Position numbers and translations under genes: made by a program | Shown: one piece after another, positions 58,569 through 64,000 of the stretch | Numbering within the stretch: the first letter of the stretch is position 1 | Layout of the letters: each line of letters opens with the position of its first letter | Notes under the pieces: generated by a model | What the model saw: the letters and a program-made list of their open reading frames with translations, nothing else | What the model was told of the DNA's origin: nothing | Databases searched by the model: none | NCBI GenBank assembly: GCA_945870025.1 | Contig: CAMBQN010000005.1 | Location: 62,001-126,000 of the forward strand | DNA length: 64,000 bases | Direction: 5' to 3' | Source: Akkermansia muciniphila | Lineage (GTDB): Bacteria; Verrucomicrobiota; Kiritimatiellia; RFP12; JAAYNR01

Positions 58569-61500
58569 ATGTTTCTCGCCACAGCCTCCACCCAGCGCCC
58601 GATCGCGATGGGCTGCTTGCTCATCGCACTGATCGTGCTAGGCCTTAATTCCTACCGCAAGCTGTCGCTGGAAGACATGCCGGCGGTGGACTTCCCGTTT
58701 GTGATGATCGTGACCACGTGGGTCGGCGCCTCCCCCGAGGATGTGGAGAAGGACATCAGCAAGCGCATCGAGGACGCCGTTTCGGGGATTGATGGGCTGA
58801 AACACATCGAATCGTCCAGCCTAGAGAACGTCAGCCAGATCAATCTCGAGTTCAAACTCTCGGTGGATGTGGACGTCGCCGCGCAGGACGTGCGCGAGCG
58901 GCTCGATGCCGTGTTGTCCAAGCTCCCGGCGGGCGCGGACCGTCCGGTGGTGCAGAAGTTCAACATTAACGCATCGCCCATTGCCACGGTCTTTCTTTCG
59001 GGCGAGGCGCCGCTGGACGAGCTGTATGACTACGCCGACAACACCGTGGCGGACCGCTTCGCCACCGTTCCCGGAGTCGCGCAGGCGCAAGTGATCGGCG
59101 GCAACGAACGCGAGGTGCGGATCGAGCTCAACCGCGATGCCCTCGCCGCAGCCGGGCTGACGAGCGCGGACGTGGTCGCCGCCCTTCAGGGCGGCATTCT
59201 GAGTGTTCCCGGAGGTCGCATCCGCGAGACCGGCAATGAATACGCGGTTCGCTTTGACGCCGAATATCAGAATATCTCCGACATTGCCAATCTGGAAGTG
59301 GCCAACCGCGACGGCGCCCGCCGCCGCCTGGCCGACCTGGGCGCTGTGCGCCTCGCAACGAAGGAAATACGCCAGCACGCCATTCTGGACGGCAAACAGG
59401 GCATCATGCTGAAGGTGGTCAAAAAGGCCGAGGGCAACACCGTGGCGGTCGTTCGCGAGACGCGCAAGCGGTTTGAACAGATCCGACGGGAGCTTCCGGG
59501 CGGGATGACCCTGACCTGGGTGGCTGACGAATCGGCCAATATCGAGGCCTCCGTCAACTCCGCCGTGGAGAGCGTGTGGCAGGCGGTGCTCCTGTGCGCG
59601 GCGATCTTGCTGATCTTCCTGTTCAATCTCCGCACGACCCTCATCGTGGCGATCACCATGCCGGTCACCATCTGCATCAGCCTGTTCTTCATGCAGCTCG
59701 CCGGACAATCGCTGAACACGGTGACGCTGCTGGCGATCGGCCTCTCCACGGGCGTGCTGGTGTCCAACTCCATCGTGGTCCTGGAAAACATCGTCTCCAA
59801 ATTCGAGACGATGGACGACCACTGGGAGGCCGCGCGCAGCGGCGCGTCCGAGGTCACCGTCGCGGTGCTGGCCTCCGCCGGCACCAACGTCGTCGTGATG
59901 TTCCCCATCGCGATGATGACCAGCCTGGTGGGACGCATGCTCAGCGCCTTCGCCGTCACGACCCTGATCATCAATGCCGCCTCCATCCTGATCAGCTTCA
60001 CCCTGACGCCCATACTCTGCGCGATGATGCTCGAACCGGCCAGCAAGCGGAAGCAGAATCGTCTCACACGGCTGAGCCGGAGCTGGGATCACGGATTTCA
60101 GCGCTTTGCCGCTGGCTATACGGCGGTCATTCGCCGCCTGGTCTGGCACAAGTTCGCCAACGTGCTGGTCGTGGCGGGCTTTGTGCTGCTCTTCATCCTC
60201 ACCTTGAAGATCGGAGGATCGCGCCTCGGCTTCAGCTTCTTTGCCCCCGAGGACGAGGGGCGTGTGTTTGTGCGTGTCGAACTGCCGGCGTATTACGATC
60301 TGAACAAGACCGTGGCCCGGCTCCAGGGCGTGCAGGAGCGCCTGCGCGGATTATCCGATCTCAAGCACGTGCTCACCACGGCGGGTAAGGCAGAGTCCAT
60401 GAGCGGTCAGGCCACGGAGGGGGTCTACATGGGCCAGGTCGAGCTGTTCTTCGCACCGAAGATGGAACGCGCCTGGAACATCCAAGACCGGCTCGCGGAG
60501 ATCCGGACCCTGTTGGCCGACGAGGCGGACTGCCGCGTCTCGGCCTCCGTGCCGGGCAAGATGGGCGGACAAAGCTTTCAACTCGATTACAGCCTCACGG
60601 GCGATGATCTGCAGGTGCTGGAGACTGCCGCGACCGCGATTTGTGATGCGGGCCGCAGCGTGGAGGGCGTCGCGCAACTGGATACCACCGTGCGCGACTC
60701 CAAGCCCGAAATTCGAATCACCCCCCGGCGGGCCGTGATGGCCGACCTCGGGCTGTCCGCCGCCCGGCTCGGCATGATGATCCGCGCGAACGTGGATGGC
60801 ATCGAGGCCGCCAGCTACAAGCGTGGCGACCGCACCTACGATATCCGGGTGAAGCTCGCCGAACAGCCGGGCAAGGATCAGGTCCGCCAGTTCCTGCTGC
60901 CGGGCGCCGAGGGTCGCCCCATCGTGCTCGAAACCGTGGCCGCTGTCGATGACGCTCGGGCGCCGATTCAGATCTTTCGCGTGGACAAGCGGCGCACCAT
61001 CAAATTGCTCGGCGATATCCGCCCGGGCGCGACCATGAGCGGCGTCAGCGATGCGCTGACGCGCGTGGTGGCGGAGAAGCGGCTGATTCCGCCGGGATAC
61101 ACGCTCAACACGGCGGGCATTAACGAAATGATGGGCGAAGCCATCGCCGATTTTGGCGAAGCCATCCTGCTGGCGGTCTTTCTGACGGTGCTGGCCCTGG
61201 CCGCGAGTCTCGAATCGTGGAGCCGCCCCATGCTGGTGCTGCTCACCCTGCCCATGGGCTTGATTGGCGTCATCGCGTCGCTCGCGCTCAGCGGACGCGC
61301 CATCACCATTCTCGTCCTGCTGGGCGTGCTGATGCTGATCGGCGTGGTTGTGAATGCGGCCATTCTGATTGTGGACAAGACGGCCCAGAATCTCCAACGC
61401 GGCATGGGCCGGCGCGAAGCGATGCTGGACGCGCTGACCGATCAGTTCCGGCCCGTGCTCATGGTGGTGCTCGCCTCGGGGCTGGGCATGCTGCCGATCG

Positions 61501-61679
61501 CAATCAGCACCGGCATCGGCTCCGAAAACCGGACGGGCATCGGCATCGCCTCGGTCGGCGGTATCCTGGTGGCGGGCGTCCTGACCCTGACGATTTTGCC
61601 GCTGGTCTACACCCTCACCACGCGGCGGACAGGTGGGGATACGGCCACGGACACACACGGACACACGGACAAACAATGA
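58569..61679 (+). CDS. RND transporter (AcrB-like) without the usual proton-relay residues
   Basis: 1036 residues with GAGAGG upstream. The layout is that of an HAE-family RND pump: an N-terminal helix, two large periplasmic loops and twelve helices. In helix 4 the motif that usually reads V-D-D-A-I-V-V-V-E-N reads LVSNSIVVLEN, so the two aspartates of the proton relay are Ser and Asn; in helix 10 the lysine position reads asparagine (GVVVNAAILIVDK). The last codons (GHTDKQ-stop) lie in a hairpin repeat. Otherwise complete, and part of the efflux operon. Confidence 0.9.
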   Translation: MFLATASTQRPIAMGCLLIALIVLGLNSYRKLSLEDMPAVDFPFVMIVTTWVGASPEDVEKDISKRIEDAVSGIDGLKHIESSSLENVSQINLEFKLSVDVDVAAQDVRERLDAVLSKLPAGADRPVVQKFNINASPIATVFLSGEAPLDELYDYADNTVADRFATVPGVAQAQVIGGNEREVRIELNRDALAAAGLTSADVVAALQGGILSVPGGRIRETGNEYAVRFDAEYQNISDIANLEVANRDGARRRLADLGAVRLATKEIRQHAILDGKQGIMLKVVKKAEGNTVAVVRETRKRFEQIRRELPGGMTLTWVADESANIEASVNSAVESVWQAVLLCAAILLIFLFNLRTTLIVAITMPVTICISLFFMQLAGQSLNTVTLLAIGLSTGVLVSNSIVVLENIVSKFETMDDHWEAARSGASEVTVAVLASAGTNVVVMFPIAMMTSLVGRMLSAFAVTTLIINAASILISFTLTPILCAMMLEPASKRKQNRLTRLSRSWDHGFQRFAAGYTAVIRRLVWHKFANVLVVAGFVLLFILTLKIGGSRLGFSFFAPEDEGRVFVRVELPAYYDLNKTVARLQGVQERLRGLSDLKHVLTTAGKAESMSGQATEGVYMGQVELFFAPKMERAWNIQDRLAEIRTLLADEADCRVSASVPGKMGGQSFQLDYSLTGDDLQVLETAATAICDAGRSVEGVAQLDTTVRDSKPEIRITPRRAVMADLGLSAARLGMMIRANVDGIEAASYKRGDRTYDIRVKLAEQPGKDQVRQFLLPGAEGRPIVLETVAAVDDARAPIQIFRVDKRRTIKLLGDIRPGATMSGVSDALTRVVAEKRLIPPGYTLNTAGINEMMGEAIADFGEAILLAVFLTVLALAASLESWSRPMLVLLTLPMGLIGVIASLALSGRAITILVLLGVLMLIGVVVNAAILIVDKTAQNLQRGMGRREAMLDALTDQFRPVLMVVLASGLGMLPIAISTGIGSENRTGIGIASVGGILVAGVLTLTILPLVYTLTTRRTGGDTATDTHGHTDKQ

Positions 61680-61755
61680 CAGTCACGGACACACACGGAC
61701 AGCGGAATAGGGCGCGATGTCCTTGTTTGTCCGTGTTTGTCCGTGCCAGAAAAAC
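61645..61755. repeat. ACGGACAC hairpin element, left copy
   Basis: Tandem ACGGACAC units on the left and inverted GTCCGTGTTTGTCCGTG on the right, ending GTGCCAGAAAAACCC. It overlaps the last codons and stop of the RND gene. Confidence 0.85.
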
Positions 61756-61773
61756 CCGAAAGGAGTAGGCCGC

Positions 61774-62370
61774 ATGAGCGATCCGGTCAGCCTCCTGCCG
61801 AAACACGGCGGGTATAAACATCTGCTCTCCTATCAGGTGGCGGAGCTAGTCTTCGACATCACCGTGCTCTTTTGCGAGAAGTATGTCCCGGTCTCGGACC
61901 GCACGAACGACCAGATGATCCAGTCCGGCCGCTCCGGCTTCCAAAACATCGCCGAGGGATCGGTCGACTCCGGAATCTCCAAGAAGAGCGAGATCAAGCT
62001 CACCGGCATCGCCATCGGCTGCATGGACGAACTGGCCAAGGACTATGTGAAGTATCTCAAGCGAAAGAAGCTGGAGGAGTGGCCGCCGCACCATCCCGCG
62101 CTGATGGATCTGAAGGGGCGGCAGGTGAAATCGCTGGAGTCGTTCCGCGCGTGGGTCCAGAAGGTCTGGGCGGCATCGCGCAAGAAGCTGCCGCCGGACC
62201 AGATTGTGGCCAACGGAGCGCTGACGCTGCTGAACCTCGCGCTCTATCTGACGCGCAAGCAGTTGGCGGCGCTGGAAAAGAGCTTCCTCGAAGAGGGCGG
62301 CATCACGGAGCGGATGTACAGGCTGCGGAAAGAGGCGAGGGAGAAGCAGGTGCACACGGACAGACAATGA
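61774..62370 (+). CDS. Four-helix-bundle suffix-domain protein
   Basis: 198 residues from ATG 61774, with AAAGGAG upstream. The start (SLLPKHGGYKHLLSYQVAEL, then VFDITVLFCEKYV, RTNDQMIQSGRSGFQNIAEG) matches the four helix bundle family related to 23S-rRNA intervening-sequence proteins and DGR accessory Avd; the QSGRSGFQNIAEGS block is characteristic. The last seven codons (QVHTDRQ-stop) lie in the second hairpin element. The function of this family is not established. It sits between two copies of the hairpin element. Confidence 0.8.
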   Translation: MSDPVSLLPKHGGYKHLLSYQVAELVFDITVLFCEKYVPVSDRTNDQMIQSGRSGFQNIAEGSVDSGISKKSEIKLTGIAIGCMDELAKDYVKYLKRKKLEEWPPHHPALMDLKGRQVKSLESFRAWVQKVWAASRKKLPPDQIVANGALTLLNLALYLTRKQLAALEKSFLEEGGITERMYRLRKEAREKQVHTDRQ

Positions 62371-62440
62371 CCGACACGGACACACACGCCATGTTCGTGT
62401 CTGTCCGTGTTTGTCCGTGTCTGTCCGTGCCGGAAAAATC
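62352..62440. repeat. ACGGACAC hairpin element, right copy
   Basis: The same plan as 61645-61755: ACGGACAGACAATGA at the left (stop of the upstream gene), TGTCCGTGTTTGTCCGTG on the right, ending GTGCCGGAAAAATCC. Confidence 0.85.
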
Positions 62441-62522
62441 CCAGCCACCTGCAGGCAACCCTGTGCTATAATCGCGCCCAGGGACAGTGCGCGTGGTGTC
62501 AAAACGAGAAGGGGGAGTCATC

Positions 62523-64000
62523 ATGAAACGACTGGCGATGGGGCTGTGTGTCGTGTTGGCCGCTGGCGCGGCGTCGGCTTATGTGGCGCTCGTGAACAAA
62601 GCGGATCACACGGAAATTCACGTGGTTCCGACTCCGGGCACGATCTTTATCGACGGCAAGTTGGGCGACTGGGATCTGTCTGGCGCTAACCTGATGTATC
62701 CGGATGAGACAAGCAAGGAAACCTACTCCGTCCGAGGCGCCATGATGTACGACGCGGACTATCTCTACTTCGGCGCGCATGTCAAAGACCCGACGCCGAT
62801 GATCAACAACTACACCTTCGGCGGCGAGGTCAACATGGCGTGGAACGCAGATGCCATCCAGATCTTCCTCCTGTCCAATCCCGACATTCGCTCCACGGTC
62901 TCTTCGCAGGGCGGGCCCAAGATGCCCCAGGAAGAGCAGAAATTCGTGAACATGCTCTGGATGTGGTATTCGACCCAGGACAAGGCCGCCGGCTACTTCT
63001 CGTTCTACACGCTGGGATTCCAGAACCCGACACTGAACCCACCGGATGTGAAAGGCGCGTATGTGAAGGATGCCGATGGCAAGGGGTACACGATGGAGTA
63101 CCGCATTCCGTGGGCGGTGCTGCGCGCGCCGCGCCCCCTGACCGGCGGCGACCGCATCCAGATCATGTGGCAGATGCACTGGGGCAATGACCAGGGGCTC
63201 GGCGTGCGCTGCGGCATGACCGACGTGCGCAATCCCGCTGGCGGCGACCTGGGCTACATGGGACCCATCTCCTGGGGCACTGCGATCTTTGAAAAGGCCG
63301 GAAACCTCAAACTGCCCGAGCGAAGCGTGCTCGGCCGTGCGGAAGGTCACATTCCCATCGCGTTCCAGCTCAAAAAAGCCGGAAAGGTCAGCCTTGCGAT
63401 TTGCAACGCCGACGGCACGCTCATCCGCACCTGTCTGGGTGCACAGCCGTATCCGTCCGGCAAGCAAACGTATCTCTGGGACGGACTCACGGATTATGGC
63501 AAGCCCGTGCCCGCCGGCTCGTATACAGCCAAGCTCCTGACGCATGACGGCATCGTCCAGAAATACGTGTGCGACATCGGCGTTAGCGGCACGCCGCCTT
63601 ACCAGACCGAGGACGGCACCGGCGGCTGGGCCGGCGACTACAACATGCCGCAGACCCTCGGCATCGAAGACAACACCGTGATCCTCGGCACTGCCAGCGC
63701 CGAGGCGATGATGGCTTCCATCCGCACCGACCTCGACGGCCGCAAGCGCTACGGTACAACAGCCAGCGGCGTGGCCGTAGCCCTGCACAAGGGATTCGGC
63801 TTCTTCCTGAGTCGGGGCGGCGCCAAGATCACCAAGATTCGCCTCGATAATGGCCTGCTGGCGCCGTTCGCGAACGGGCGCCCCGAAGCCGTGGTCACCA
63901 CCCAGCGGGAGGGCGAGAGCGGCTCGACCTGGGGCAGCCGCTCCTGGCAGATCTACGGCATCGCCGTGGTCGGCGATCAGATCGTGGCGAGCAGCCTGAC
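62523..64000 (+). CDS. Secreted CBM9-like and FlgD-like domain protein, truncated by the window
   Basis: At least 492 residues from ATG 62523 (MKRLAMGLCVVLAAGAASAY) with GGGGGAG upstream, open through the last base. A signal peptide ends near residue 19. The first domain (about 35-250) is CBM9-like: IFIDGKLGDWDLSGANLMYP, MMYDADYLYFGAHVKDPTPM, NADAIQIFLLSNPD and YTMEYRIPWAVL. A FlgD-Ig-like part follows at about 285-345 (GKVSLAICNADGTLIRTCLG, WDGLTDYGKPVPAGSYTAKL). These domains usually belong to large secreted carbohydrate-binding proteins. Its C-terminus is missing. Confidence 0.82.
   Translation, partial: MKRLAMGLCVVLAAGAASAYVALVNKADHTEIHVVPTPGTIFIDGKLGDWDLSGANLMYPDETSKETYSVRGAMMYDADYLYFGAHVKDPTPMINNYTFGGEVNMAWNADAIQIFLLSNPDIRSTVSSQGGPKMPQEEQKFVNMLWMWYSTQDKAAGYFSFYTLGFQNPTLNPPDVKGAYVKDADGKGYTMEYRIPWAVLRAPRPLTGGDRIQIMWQMHWGNDQGLGVRCGMTDVRNPAGGDLGYMGPISWGTAIFEKAGNLKLPERSVLGRAEGHIPIAFQLKKAGKVSLAICNADGTLIRTCLGAQPYPSGKQTYLWDGLTDYGKPVPAGSYTAKLLTHDGIVQKYVCDIGVSGTPPYQTEDGTGGWAGDYNMPQTLGIEDNTVILGTASAEAMMASIRTDLDGRKRYGTTASGVAVALHKGFGFFLSRGGAKITKIRLDNGLLAPFANGRPEAVVTTQREGESGSTWGSRSWQIYGIAVVGDQIVASSL

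Noticed and set aside
58821-61676. Two frames over 400 codons opposite the RND gene
   Set aside because: Antisense shadows rich in His, Gln and Arg; the RND gene is certain.

Overview
The window reads as a chromosomal segment of a GC-rich, diderm (LPS-making) bacterium. The combination of secreted TPR giants with an ExbB/ExbD module, LpxL, LptG, LpoB/YcfL, 'four helix bundle suffix' and CBM9-like secreted proteins, and a DnaA/DnaN/ParB-site neighbourhood suggests the PVC superphylum, perhaps Kiritimatiellota or Lentisphaerota. That placement is inference from gene content, not from a marker-gene tree.

Layout. (1) 1-15.4 kb, minus strand: one tightly packed operon for three secreted TPR proteins (588, 781 and 2751 residues), a small PH-like protein, ExbB, two ExbD, a single-span TolA/TonB-like protein with GTNGVAGA repeats, and a membrane protein cut by the window edge. 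(2) 15.6-24 kb: kamA with its own promoter, long leader and terminator; a YkgJ-type cysteine-cluster protein; mnmG carrying an extra segment with two ParB-type parS palindromes; mnmE; and a degenerate-kinase/glycosidase-like fusion. (3) 24-37.4 kb, plus strand: vapBC, glyS, a URO-D-like protein, a universal stress protein, dnaA, dnaN, rpmE, prfA, a ybiT-type ABC-F ATPase and a LytS-type-sensor histidine kinase. Genes point outward from about 24 kb, and DnaA-box-like sites lie at 20.1-20.4 kb, so the replication origin is probably in or near this block. (4) 37.5-42.3 kb: a defence island of small toxin-antitoxin pairs (BrnT/BrnA-like, MazEF, MntA with a truncated HepT, an orphan CopG-like antitoxin, a membrane HEPN-like protein, a RelE/ParE-like pair) mixed with two decayed ends of a type IIG restriction-modification gene. 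(5) 42.3-52 kb, minus strand: an envelope cluster (surface-repeat protein, PEGA protein, COG3014-like lipoprotein, YcfL, LpoB, an ABC-2 exporter, a TPR protein, LpxL). (6) 52.4-55.3 kb: Rh-type ammonium channel, tRNA-Ser(GGA), LptG. (7) 55.4-64 kb, plus strand: a MarR-TolC-AcrA-AcrB efflux operon, a four-helix-bundle suffix protein between two hairpin repeats, and a secreted CBM9-like protein running off the end.

The most distinctive features are the two parS sites inside mnmG, the TPR/Exb operon, and several families of intergenic hairpins whose arms are themselves short tandem repeats. One hairpin is flanked by an 18-bp direct repeat as after an insertion, and another family supplies the last codons and stop of two neighbouring genes. 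All coordinates were read by eye from the sequence. Family names rest on motifs recognised in the translations, with no database search.
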